Source: an uncultured Lachnospiraceae bacterium (GTDB taxonomy: Bacteria; Bacillota; Clostridia; Lachnospirales; Lachnospiraceae). From it: a stretch of DNA of 64,000 nt. The notes under the pieces are model-generated. The model was not told the origin of the DNA and did no database searches. It was given only the letters and a program-made list of their open reading frames with translations. The stretch spans positions 35,566 to 99,565 of the forward strand of contig CANRPO010000008.1 of assembly GCA_947632515.1 (NCBI GenBank), in the 5' to 3' direction. A program made the translations under genes and the position numbers. Of this stretch, positions 17,130-25,094 are shown in pieces (positions within the stretch are counted from its first letter, which is position 1; every line of letters begins with the position of its first letter).

Positions 17130-18680
17130 TTAGAACACTTTCAGGTACCGCTCATAGTCTTTGTAGGTGACGGTTACCCAGCCCGCATCGTAGTTGAATC
17201 CGATCTCCATGCCAAGCGGCGTGTAGAACGCGATAATATCGTCGGATTCAAAGTAACTCGTGATCTCCTGATCGGTCATGGAAGTCAGATAAGCGATCTC
17301 TCCGTTCTGCTCATCGCTCCTCTGTCTGAAATCCACGGAGAAATCATCGTTCACATTGATAAGGCTCCGATTGTCCAGCACAACGCCGTTTTCCATATCA
17401 ATGTTCAGACTGAAAAGATAGTAATCTGCGACCTGACCGCCGTTGTCATAATCCAGATACACTCTCTCCTCAAAGACAACGCTCATCTTCTCCTCGTCCA
17501 TGTAGGTCACATACGCCGTTCCGTCCACGGTGATATTTAAGTCCTCGTCCGCATCGTCGGCCACGCTCTTCAGGAAATCGACCTCCTCCATGATCGTCCC
17601 GTTCAGGTTATCCAAATTCGGCACATCGTCCCCGGCGATCACGGGATAGGTGATGTAGACCGATTTGCCGCCCGCCTGTTCCCCACCGTAGGCGTACTCG
17701 TCGAAATCCACGATGTAGGACAGATCCCGGCGCAGATCGTCATGCAGATCGTAATATTCGCCGCTGTGGTCTTCGCCGTAATAATCGTCATCATACCCGT
17801 AGCCGTCGTAGGGATCGCCGTCTTCTCCATAGCCGCCGCCATAGGGGAAGTCGCTTTCGCCGTAATCGCCGTCATCATAGGAGCCGTCGTCATGATGCGC
17901 GCCCCAGCCGTCGTCGTCATAGTCGAAATCATACTCTTCCCGGTCGATATGCCTGCTGTCCCTGCTCTCCGCGACATACTGCGTCAGCTTGTATACCAAC
18001 GCAACGGAGGCGCAGAGGAAGAGGACTATGACCACGATAACGATGCCGATGATCAGGCCGTTCTTATTCTTCTTAGGCGGCGTCGCATAGGGGCTGTACG
18101 GACTGTTGCAGGTATTTCCGCCGGAGCCGCTGCCGTAAGCGTTGTTCCAATAGGGATTCCTGTTGTATGCGCCGTTGTTGTATACGCCGCTGTTGTAAGG
18201 CCCGTTATTGTACCGGCCGCCGTAAGGATCTCCCTGACTGCCGCTTGGCGGAACCTGCCCGCCGTAAGGGGCGCCTCCGCCGTACGGAGAATTGTTGTTG
18301 TACGGTTCGCTGTTACTGCTGCCGCCATATGGAGCGTTACCGCCGTATGCATTGTTGCCGCCGTACTGATTGAAATACGGCCCGCCGCCCGGCGGCGTCT
18401 GTCCGCCGTAAGAGCCATCCCCATACTGCCCCCTATACGGATTGTTGTACGGTGCGGGGGTACGCTCCGCAGCGTTTTGCGCCGATGCGCTCTCAACGAT
18501 GACGTCCTCCGCCGAAACCTTCTCTGCGGCCGTCTCCTCCGCATGCGCATTCTCCGATGAAACCGGGTAAACGTCAGGTGTGTTGTAGATTTCCCCGCTG
18601 TTCTCCGACACATAGCCGCCGGAGGAATCGTCCGCCCCTTTATCGCCGTCATGATTGTCAAACTGATCCCACTGACTCAT
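17130..18680 (-). CDS. Gly/Tyr/Asn/Pro-rich single-pass membrane protein with C-terminal DUF3298-like domain
   Basis: A 516-residue protein of unknown function. Residues 1-75 are acidic and Ser/Ala-rich. Residues 76-200 are a repetitive low-complexity tract of PYGG, NNGPY and YNNGAY units. One membrane helix (208-231) is preceded by PPKKNKNG, suggesting that the N-terminal tract is cytoplasmic and the rest outside. Residues 245-310 are extremely rich in Asp, Tyr and Gly. The C-terminal 190 residues look folded, begin with VYITYPVIAGDDVPNLDNLNGTI, and resemble DUF3298/DUF4163-like cell-surface domains. It lies between cinA and the chemoreceptor gene with its own spacing. The tract may phase-separate or bind a partner; this is speculation. 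Confidence 0.8.
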   Translation of the reverse strand: MSQWDQFDNHDGDKGADDSSGGYVSENSGEIYNTPDVYPVSSENAHAEETAAEKVSAEDVIVESASAQNAAERTPAPYNNPYRGQYGDGSYGGQTPPGGGPYFNQYGGNNAYGGNAPYGGSSNSEPYNNNSPYGGGAPYGGQVPPSGSQGDPYGGRYNNGPYNSGVYNNGAYNRNPYWNNAYGSGSGGNTCNSPYSPYATPPKKNKNGLIIGIVIVVIVLFLCASVALVYKLTQYVAESRDSRHIDREEYDFDYDDDGWGAHHDDGSYDDGDYGESDFPYGGGYGEDGDPYDGYGYDDDYYGEDHSGEYYDLHDDLRRDLSYIVDFDEYAYGGEQAGGKSVYITYPVIAGDDVPNLDNLNGTIMEEVDFLKSVADDADEDLNITVDGTAYVTYMDEEKMSVVFEERVYLDYDNGGQVADYYLFSLNIDMENGVVLDNRSLINVNDDFSVDFRQRSDEQNGEIAYLTSMTDQEITSYFESDDIIAFYTPLGMEIGFNYDAGWVTVTYKDYERYLKVF

Positions 18681-18720
18681 CTCTTACACCTTATCCTTCT
18701 CTCATCTGCATAATCGGTAT

Positions 18721-19992
18721 CTATTTTTCCTTGCCGCCGAAGGTCACTTCACTGTAATACTGCAGGATGCACTCCCGAAGCATGGTCAGCGCTGCGGAGA
18801 CTGTGTTCTCTCTGATCTTGGCGCGGCCGCCGCTGAAATGATATTCCCTGACTGAGATATTGCCGCGGACGTCGCAGGCGATATACACAAGCCCTACAGG
18901 TTTCTGCGCCGTGCCTCCGTCGGGTCCTGCGATCCCCGTAATGCCGACCGTAACGTCGGCCTTGGAGACAAGCGCCGCTCCCTTGGCCATCTCCCGCGCA
19001 GTCTCCTCGCTCACCGCGCCGTGCTTGGCGAGCAGGCTCTTCTTGACGCCCAGCAGACGGCGTTTCGCCTTGTTGGAGTAGGTGACGAATCCACCCTTGA
19101 ACACGTCGGACACCCCCGACACGTTGACAAGTCTCGCCGCCAGCATGCCGCCGGTGCAGGATTCCGCGGTCACAAGAGACAGTTTGTTTGCCAGCAGCAG
19201 ATCGACCACCGCCTTCTCCAGCGTCACTTCATCGTCCGTCGTGTACACATGACTGCCGAACCGCCCTTTCAATTCCTTGACCATGGGTTTGACCAGTTTC
19301 TTTGCGGCCTTCTCATTCTCAGCCCCGGCAGTCACCCGCAAGTGCACCTCGCCCGTCTTGGCGTAGGTCGCTATGGTGGGATTGGTCTGTCCGTCGATCA
19401 GATCCTTCACCATCGTCTCCGCCTTGCTCTCTCCGACGCCGCATATCTTCACGGTCTGCGAATAGATCACGCTGTCCTGCAGCTTGGCGAGATAGGGGAT
19501 GATGGACGTCTCAAACATCGGGATCAGCTCGTTTGGCGGCCCCGGCATCAGCACGACATGCTTGCCGTTCTCAGCCATAATGATCCCGGGCGCCGTACCG
19601 TTCGGGTTGTTCACCACGATGCAGTCCTCCGGCACCATCGCCTGTTTCCAGTTGTTGTCGGTGATCTCCAGTCCTCTCTTTTCAAAAAAAGTGCGGATCG
19701 CAGTTTTGCTCTCCTCGTGGAGATACAGGCTCTTCCCCATCACCTTCGCGGCCACTTCCTTCGTCAGATCGTCCTGCGTCGGCCCCAAGCCCCCGGAGAT
19801 GAGCAGAATATCGGCTCTGGACAACGCCGTCCTGATCGTCTCGTACAGTCTCCCTTCATTGTCGCCGACCACATCCTGATAGTAGCACGCAAGCCCAAGC
19901 CCCGCGCATTTCTCGGATAAGTACGCCGCGTTCGTGTTTACGATATTGCCGAGCAAAATCTCTGTTCCGACCGAAATCAATTCTACAACCAT
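18721..19992 (-). CDS. cinA: CinA, competence/damage-inducible protein with nicotinamide-nucleotide amidase domain
   Basis: A 423-residue CinA. The N-terminal MoCF-like domain (VELISVGTEILLGNIVNTNAAYLSEKCAGLG and LISGGLGPTQDDLTKEV) is joined to the C-terminal PncC deamidase domain (SLVTAESCTGGMLAARLVNVSGVSDVFKGGFVTYSNKAK and VGITGIAGPDGGTAQKPVGLVYIA). The C-terminal domain converts NMN to NaMN in pyridine nucleotide recycling, and CinA is linked to competence in some bacteria. ATG at 19992 gives the family N-terminus and has GGTGAG upstream; a second ATG at 20013 would add seven residues. It is the last gene of the yicC-to-cinA operon, 43 bases after pgsA. Confidence 0.95.
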   Translation of the reverse strand: MVVELISVGTEILLGNIVNTNAAYLSEKCAGLGLACYYQDVVGDNEGRLYETIRTALSRADILLISGGLGPTQDDLTKEVAAKVMGKSLYLHEESKTAIRTFFEKRGLEITDNNWKQAMVPEDCIVVNNPNGTAPGIIMAENGKHVVLMPGPPNELIPMFETSIIPYLAKLQDSVIYSQTVKICGVGESKAETMVKDLIDGQTNPTIATYAKTGEVHLRVTAGAENEKAAKKLVKPMVKELKGRFGSHVYTTDDEVTLEKAVVDLLLANKLSLVTAESCTGGMLAARLVNVSGVSDVFKGGFVTYSNKAKRRLLGVKKSLLAKHGAVSEETAREMAKGAALVSKADVTVGITGIAGPDGGTAQKPVGLVYIACDVRGNISVREYHFSGGRAKIRENTVSAALTMLRECILQYYSEVTFGGKEK

Positions 19993-20035
19993 ATTCTCAC
20001 CATCCTGCGTCATCTATGCTGTTGTTTTGCTCTTC

Positions 20036-20569
20036 CTACTTTGTGTCCTTCATGACGTCCCTGTTTTTCACAAGATAATCCGCCAGCGATACCACCGTCA
20101 GCACCAGCGCCGCCCACATCACGACGTCCGTGAGCAGGGAAAGCGCCGCAATATCCGCGATCATCAGACAGATCATGACCATCTGAAAAGTGGTCTTGAA
20201 CTTGCCCCAATAGCTGGCGGCGATGACCACCCCGTTGTCCGACGCGATCAGGCGGAACCCGCTGATGATAAACTCTCTGGCAATGATCACGATAACGATC
20301 CACGCGGGGATGCGCCCCAGCGCCACCAGACAGATGAGCGCGGAGCACACCAGCAGCTTATCCGCAAGCGGGTCCATAAATTTCCCGAAGTTCGTCACCA
20401 GACCGTACTTGCGCGCGATCTTGCCGTCCAGCAGATCCGTCAGACTGGCAATGATAAAAATCGCCAGCGCGATCCACTTGTCGTATGGTGTTATGTCAAC
20501 CAATAAGAACGCCACAAAAAAAGGAATCAGTATCACACGAAACATTGTCAGTTTATTCGGCAGATTCAT
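20036..20569 (-). CDS. pgsA: CDP-diacylglycerol--glycerol-3-phosphate 3-phosphatidyltransferase
   Basis: A 177-residue membrane enzyme that makes phosphatidylglycerol phosphate from CDP-diacylglycerol and glycerol-3-phosphate. The CDP-alcohol phosphotransferase signature (D-G-x2-A-R-x8-G-x3-D-x3-D) is present as DLLDGKIARKYGLVTNFGKF followed by MDPLADKLL. Four to six hydrophobic segments surround it. The start MNLPNKLTMFRVILIPFF matches the family and overlaps the end of rimO by 17 bases, so the two are translationally coupled. The C-terminus ends in a basic stretch. The gene order rimO-pgsA-cinA is common in Clostridia. Confidence 0.96.
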   Translation of the reverse strand: MNLPNKLTMFRVILIPFFVAFLLVDITPYDKWIALAIFIIASLTDLLDGKIARKYGLVTNFGKFMDPLADKLLVCSALICLVALGRIPAWIVIVIIAREFIISGFRLIASDNGVVIAASYWGKFKTTFQMVMICLMIADIAALSLLTDVVMWAALVLTVVSLADYLVKNRDVMKDTK

Positions 20570-21896
20570 CTTCCAACTCTCCAATCAGATCGTATTCGTA
20601 GGACGAGGTGATCCTCACGCTGACGAAATCGCCCGTCATCAGGTTCCTGTCCGTATTGATAAACAAAAATCCGTCCACATTCGGCGCGTCCTTGTAGGTG
20701 CGCGCCACATAGGCGTCCTCGTCGGCCACTTTGCCCTCGACCATAGCCGTCACGATCTTTCCGGCCATTTTCCCGGCAGCCTCAAAGGCGATCTCCTGCT
20801 GCAGCTCCATGATCTGCGCCCGGCGCTCCTCCTTGACCTTTTCCGGGATCTGCCCCGGCATATCCGCCGCAGGCGTCCCTTCCTCCTGCGAGTAGGGGAA
20901 CACGCCCAGCCTGTCAAATTCCATCTGACCGACGAAGTCCAACAGCTCCCCGTGATCTTCCTCCGTCTCCCCGGGAAAACCCGTGATCAGCGTCGTCCGC
21001 AGGCAGATGTCAGGTATCTCACGCCGCAACTTCTCTATGATATGCTGCAGTTGGTTCCTGTCTGTCCTGCGCCCCATCTTCCGCAAGATTCCGTCGGCCG
21101 CGTGCTGGATTGGCAGATCAAGATAGCGGCAGATCTTCTCCTCGGCACGCATCGTTTCGATCAGTTCGTCGTCGATCTCTTCGGGATAACAGTACAGGAG
21201 CCTGATCCACCGAATGCCTTCTATCCTGCACAGGGCCCGCAGCAGCTCGGGCAGCGCCTTATGCCCGTAGAGATCTTTGCCGTAAACCGTCGTCTCCTGC
21301 GCCACGAGGATCAGCTCTTTCACGCCCTGCCCCGCCAGCTCCCGCGCCTCGCGCAGAAGATCTTCCATCGGCACGCTGCGGTAGCCTCCGCGCACCTTCG
21401 GAATGATGCAGTAGGTACAGCGCTTGTCGCAGCCCTCCGCGATCTTCAGATAAGCGAAATGCCCGCCCGTCGTCACGATGCGCCGCACGCCGGTCAGAGG
21501 TCTTTCCTCCAGACTCTTGTAGTGGTTCCTGCTGTCGCCGCGCGCCGTTTCCTCCAGAACCCTGACCACCTCGTCGATGGCCGTGGTCCCCAGAATGGCG
21601 TCCACCTCCGGGATCTCCTTCTGAATCTCCTCGCGGTAACGTTCGGCCAGACACCCCGCCACGATCAGCGCCTCAACAGCGCCGCTCTTTCTAAGTTCCG
21701 CCATCTCCAGGATGGTATTGATACTCTCCTCCTTGGCGTCCCCGATAAAGCAGCAGGTGTTGACGACCACGACGTCGGCCTCCCGCTCATCGTCCGTAAA
21801 TTCGTATCCGCTCTCCCGCAGCATGCCGAGCATCATCTCGGAATCCACCAGGTTCTTGTCGCAGCCCAGCGATACGAACAAAATCTTTTTTGTCAT
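20553..21896 (-). CDS. rimO: ribosomal protein S12 methylthiotransferase RimO
   Basis: A 447-residue radical SAM enzyme that methylthiolates the conserved aspartate of ribosomal protein S12. The N-terminal MTTase domain starts with KKILFVSLGCDKNLVDSEMMLG and contains the three cluster cysteines of that domain (Cys in LGCDKN, NTCCF and AGC). The radical SAM motif is C-DKR-C-TY-C in EGCDKRCTYCIIPKVRG. A TRAM domain lies at the C-terminus (VEGKVADEDAYVARTYKDAPNVDG). Its ATG overlaps the trpD stop (ATGA, 21893-21896) and its end overlaps pgsA. RimO rather than MiaB is supported by the LGCDKN and short linker forms. Confidence 0.96.
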   Translation of the reverse strand: MTKKILFVSLGCDKNLVDSEMMLGMLRESGYEFTDDEREADVVVVNTCCFIGDAKEESINTILEMAELRKSGAVEALIVAGCLAERYREEIQKEIPEVDAILGTTAIDEVVRVLEETARGDSRNHYKSLEERPLTGVRRIVTTGGHFAYLKIAEGCDKRCTYCIIPKVRGGYRSVPMEDLLREARELAGQGVKELILVAQETTVYGKDLYGHKALPELLRALCRIEGIRWIRLLYCYPEEIDDELIETMRAEEKICRYLDLPIQHAADGILRKMGRRTDRNQLQHIIEKLRREIPDICLRTTLITGFPGETEEDHGELLDFVGQMEFDRLGVFPYSQEEGTPAADMPGQIPEKVKEERRAQIMELQQEIAFEAAGKMAGKIVTAMVEGKVADEDAYVARTYKDAPNVDGFLFINTDRNLMTGDFVSVRITSSYEYDLIGELEDESAE

Positions 21897-22903
21897 TGAT
21901 TAGAATACTCCACCAGCTTGTTAAGCGTCTCCATGGCCTTGCCGGAGTCGATCGTCTCCGCGGCGAGTTTCATCCCCTCCCCGATGGATGCGGCGATCTT
22001 GCCCGCATACAGGGCCGCGCCCGCGTTGAGAAGGACAATGTCTCGTTTCGGTCCTCTGTCCGCGCCGCTTAAAATATCTTTCGTGATGCGCGCGTTCGTC
22101 TCGCCGTCGCCCCCTGTGATGTCCTCCGCTGTGGCGCGCTTTAAGCCGAACTGCTCAGGCGTGATCGTGTAGACCGTGACCACGTCGTCCTTGATCTCCG
22201 CTATGGTCGTCTCGCTGACCGTGGAGATCTCATCCATACCGTTTGCGCCCGAAACCACCATGCCGCTCTCCACGCCAAGGTGCATCAGAGCCGTGGCGAT
22301 AGGCTCGCACAGCGCCTGATCGTACACGCCGATCAGCATACACTTCGCGCCCGAAGGGTTCGCCATAGGCCCCAATATATTGAAAATAGAACGAATGCCC
22401 ATCTCACTTCTCGCCTGCCCCACATACTTCATAGACCGGTTAAAGGCGGGCGCGAACATGAACCCGATACCCACTTCCTCCACACATTTCTCCACCACGT
22501 CAATATTCGGCGTAATGTTGACGCCCAGCGCCTCCAGCACGTCCCCCGCGCCGGACTTGGAAGAGATCGCGCGGTTGCCGTGTTTTGCCACCGGAAGTCC
22601 CGCAGCCGCGACGACAAAAGCGGAGGTCGTCGAAATATTGAAAGTGTAGGCATAGTCGCCGCCCGTTCCGACGAAATCAATATACATCGGCAGATTGGGG
22701 TGTATATGCGCCGCCTTCTCCTTCAACACGCTGGCGCTGCCGATGATCTCATCGATGGTCTCCCCCTTCATGCGCAGCGCGGTCAGATAGGCGCCGATCT
22801 GCGCCTGCGTCGCCTCACCGCTCAGCATGAGCTCCATAACGCGCGCCGCCTCCTCGACGGACAGATTCTTTCTCTCGCTTACAGCCTTAATCGCACTTTT
22901 CAT
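21893..22903 (-). CDS. trpD: anthranilate phosphoribosyltransferase, stand-alone TrpD
   Basis: A 336-residue TrpD-type enzyme, which joins anthranilate to PRPP in tryptophan synthesis. The PRPP loop DFVGTGGD, the KHGNRAISSKSGAGDVLEALG block, the metal-binding DE in GMDEIS and the R-x-E-x-G-I-R-S-IFNILGPMANP block are present. However, the conserved histidine of the FAPxxH segment, which contacts anthranilate, is Asn here (FAPAFNRSMKYV). No other trp biosynthesis gene is nearby. It overlaps rpoZ by 17 bases upstream and rimO by 4 bases downstream, so it is translationally coupled inside a housekeeping operon. It could be an active TrpD with altered binding or a paralogue with another aromatic substrate. 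Confidence 0.88.
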   Translation of the reverse strand: MKSAIKAVSERKNLSVEEAARVMELMLSGEATQAQIGAYLTALRMKGETIDEIIGSASVLKEKAAHIHPNLPMYIDFVGTGGDYAYTFNISTTSAFVVAAAGLPVAKHGNRAISSKSGAGDVLEALGVNITPNIDVVEKCVEEVGIGFMFAPAFNRSMKYVGQARSEMGIRSIFNILGPMANPSGAKCMLIGVYDQALCEPIATALMHLGVESGMVVSGANGMDEISTVSETTIAEIKDDVVTVYTITPEQFGLKRATAEDITGGDGETNARITKDILSGADRGPKRDIVLLNAGAALYAGKIAASIGEGMKLAAETIDSGKAMETLNKLVEYSNQ

Positions 22904-23144
22904 CTTCCTCTTCCTCTTCTTCGCTCAATATTTTTACCTTGCCCTGATACAGCTCCTCCACCGCGACGGAGAGCGGTTTCTTGCCTCTGCATTCCACCAG
23001 TTCCTCGTCCCCGGCGATGATCTGTCTGGCCCGCTTGGACGTGGCCATCACGATGGAGTATCTGCTGTTTACCACAGGATCCTCCCCTTCCTCCACGCCG
23101 CTGTTTACCACATTGATCAGGTCTGCATAAGATGGATGTAACAT
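22887..23144 (-). CDS. rpoZ: DNA-directed RNA polymerase omega subunit
   Basis: An 85-residue omega subunit, which helps assembly of the RNA polymerase beta' subunit. The core NSRYSIVMATSKRARQIIAG and KPLSVAVEELYQGKV are typical. The C-terminus is very acidic (a run of Glu). Its start touches the stop of gmk and its end overlaps trpD by 17 bases. The gmk-rpoZ pairing is a standard bacterial arrangement. Confidence 0.95.
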   Translation of the reverse strand: MLHPSYADLINVVNSGVEEGEDPVVNSRYSIVMATSKRARQIIAGDEELVECRGKKPLSVAVEELYQGKVKILSEEEEEEDEKCD

Positions 23145-23767
23145 TATTTTTCTCCTTCCAATTCCGTTCTGATATTTTCGATAAACTCCCGGTTCCTTGC
23201 GGGAGTGTTATGCGCTGCCTTGATGATCTCATGGAGCTGCCTTGTACACGTCTCCAGATCGTCGTTGACTACGATATAATCGTAGTTTTCAATTCCTTCC
23301 GCCTCTTTCACGGCGCGGCGCATCCGCTTTTGAATGACCTCCTCCGTCTCCGTGCCTCTGCCCTCCAGCCTGCGGCGAAGTTCTCCTGCGCTCGGCGGCA
23401 TCACAAAGAGGAGCAGCGCGTCGCCGTACTGTTTCTTGATCTTGAGCGCGCCCTGGATCTCGATCTCCAGGATCACGTCCTTACCCTCCGCGAGCTGACG
23501 TTCCACATACTCTCTCGGCGTGCCGTAATAGTTGTCGCAGTAGCAGGCGTACTCGATCAGGCCGTCCTCCGCGATCTTCTGCTCGAACTGTTCCTTTTGC
23601 AGGAAAAAGTATTCCCTGCCGTCCTCCTCGCCCGGTCTGGGCGCTCTGGTGGTGGCCGATACGGACAGCACGTAGCCGTCGTAGTCCTCCAGCAGTTTGT
23701 TTACCAAAGTCCCTTTGCCCGCTCCCGAAAACCCGGAAACCACTATCAAAATCCCTCTACGTCTCAT
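23144..23767 (-). CDS. gmk: guanylate kinase
   Basis: A 207-residue enzyme that converts GMP to GDP with ATP. It shows the P-loop GFSGAGKGTL near residues 12-21, the GMP-binding TTRAPRPGEEDGREYFFL block, and VILEIEIQGALKIKKQYGDALLLFVMPPS. Length and motifs are normal. It overlaps remA by 11 bases and ends at the rpoZ start, in the order yicC-remA-gmk-rpoZ typical of Firmicutes. Confidence 0.97.
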   Translation of the reverse strand: MRRRGILIVVSGFSGAGKGTLVNKLLEDYDGYVLSVSATTRAPRPGEEDGREYFFLQKEQFEQKIAEDGLIEYACYCDNYYGTPREYVERQLAEGKDVILEIEIQGALKIKKQYGDALLLFVMPPSAGELRRRLEGRGTETEEVIQKRMRRAVKEAEGIENYDYIVVNDDLETCTRQLHEIIKAAHNTPARNREFIENIRTELEGEK

Positions 23768-24017
23768 CTGTATCTCCGCCTTCCGTCTGCGCTCTGCCCG
23801 AGATCGTCTCCGGCAACAGCGCCGACAACACGATCTGGCTGTTCTCCATCACCAACACCGCCTTCGTCTTGCGCCCCTGCGTGGCGTCGATCGCCATGCC
23901 CGTCTCCTTCGCCTTCTGCACCATGCGTTTCACGGGTGCGGAGTCGGGACTCACGATGGCGATGATCTTGCCCGTGTTCACCACATTGCCAAATCCTATA
24001 TGGATCAGTTTTCCCAT
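23757..24017 (-). CDS. remA: RemA-like extracellular matrix regulator (DUF370)
   Basis: An 86-residue protein with the DUF370 signature: LIHIGFGNVVNTGKIIAIVSPDSAPVKRMVQKAKETG and the TQGRKTKAVLVMENSQIVLSAL block. In Bacillus the family activates biofilm matrix and osmoprotection genes by direct DNA binding as a ring-shaped oligomer. The start at 24017 gives the conserved N-terminus MGKLIHIG; the extra nine residues of the longer frame are not conserved. It lies between yicC and gmk, its normal place. The C-terminal 15 residues after ALLPET are Thr/Glu/Asp-rich and probably disordered. Confidence 0.93.
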   Translation of the reverse strand: MGKLIHIGFGNVVNTGKIIAIVSPDSAPVKRMVQKAKETGMAIDATQGRKTKAVLVMENSQIVLSALLPETISGRAQTEGGDTDET

Positions 24018-24053
24018 GCGACCGCCTCTCTTTCGTGACGGCATCTATGCCCT

Positions 24054-24932
24054 CTACTCGATATTCTGGATCTGCTCGCGCACCTTCTCGATCTCCGTCT
24101 TCAGCTCGATGGCGCGGTTCGAGATCTCCAGATCGTTGGCTTTCGACAGGATCGTATTCGCCTCGCGGTTCATCTCCTGCGCGATAAAATCCAGCTTGCG
24201 CCCGATGCTGCCTCCCTGAACGAGATTCTCTCTGGTCGTCTCGATATGGCTGCGCAGGCGCACCAGCTCCTCATCCACGCACACCTTGTCCGCAAAGATC
24301 GTGACCTCCATCAGCAGACGGCTCTCGTCCACCTTCACGTCGTCGATCAGTTCCTTTACCTTTTCTTCCAGCTTCTGCCTGTACTCTGCGATGATCTGCG
24401 GGGAACGCTCCGCGATATAATCGACGTGCGCCAGCATACCGTCCAGCTTGCCGATCAGATCGTCCCTGAGGTTCTCGCCCTCCTTGATCCTCGTCTTCAC
24501 AAACTTCTCCGCCGCATCCCTGATCGCCTCGTCCAAGAGCAGCCACAACTCTTCCTCGTCCGTGGTCTGCTCCTCCATGCTGAACACCTCGGGATAACGC
24601 GACAGCGTGGACACGCGAATATCGTTGTCAAGCGCAAAATCTTCCGCCATCTGTGCGAGATACCTCATGTACTCGGCCGCCAGCTCTCTGTTGTACTTCA
24701 AGCACACATTGGACTCCGTGAGATCCTCGTAGGTGATAAAGATGTCCACCTTTCCTCTCTGGATATAATTTTTCAACTCGTTTCTGATCGCCGCCTCGAA
24801 GAAATTCAGTTTCTTCGGCATCTTGATGTTGACGTCAAGGTATCTGTGGTTGACGGATTTCATCTCCACGGTGATCTTCCGTTCCCCTTTTGCGATCTCC
24901 GATCTGCCAAAACCGGTCATGCTCTTTATCAT
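24054..24932 (-). CDS. yicC: YicC/YloC family endoribonuclease
   Basis: A 292-residue member of the YicC/YloC family, now regarded as an endoribonuclease that takes part in RNA decay. The N-terminal MIKSMTGFGRSE, the EMKSVNHRYLDVNIKMP block and the C-terminal GRKLDFIAQEMNREANTILSKAND and VELKTEIEKVREQIQNIE-like end are all typical. ATG at 24932 matches the family; the longer frame to 25142 overlaps the divergent rqcH gene and the promoter. It is the first gene of the long operon to cinA, driven by a well-formed promoter at 24999-25027. Confidence 0.95.
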   Translation of the reverse strand: MIKSMTGFGRSEIAKGERKITVEMKSVNHRYLDVNIKMPKKLNFFEAAIRNELKNYIQRGKVDIFITYEDLTESNVCLKYNRELAAEYMRYLAQMAEDFALDNDIRVSTLSRYPEVFSMEEQTTDEEELWLLLDEAIRDAAEKFVKTRIKEGENLRDDLIGKLDGMLAHVDYIAERSPQIIAEYRQKLEEKVKELIDDVKVDESRLLMEVTIFADKVCVDEELVRLRSHIETTRENLVQGGSIGRKLDFIAQEMNREANTILSKANDLEISNRAIELKTEIEKVREQIQNIE

Positions 24933-24998
24933 AATCGTATTCTCGCCTTTCCTGTGTGGCACCTCACATGCGGCATCATGCCTGTGCGTACAGATTTT

Positions 24999-25027
24999 AT
25001 TATAGAATAATTGTATAGAGTAGTCAA
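24999..25027 (-). promoter_or_regulatory. sigma-A promoter of the yicC-remA-gmk-rpoZ operon
   Basis: On the minus strand TTGACT (25027-25022) and a perfect TATAAT (25004-24999) are separated by 17 bases. It lies about 65 bases upstream of yicC in the divergent region shared with rqcH. Confidence 0.78.
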
Positions 25028-25094
25028 GAAAGTTGCAAGTTAAGTATGGGTGATGTAAGATAATAAATATCTTTTGGAAAGGATATGACCGACC

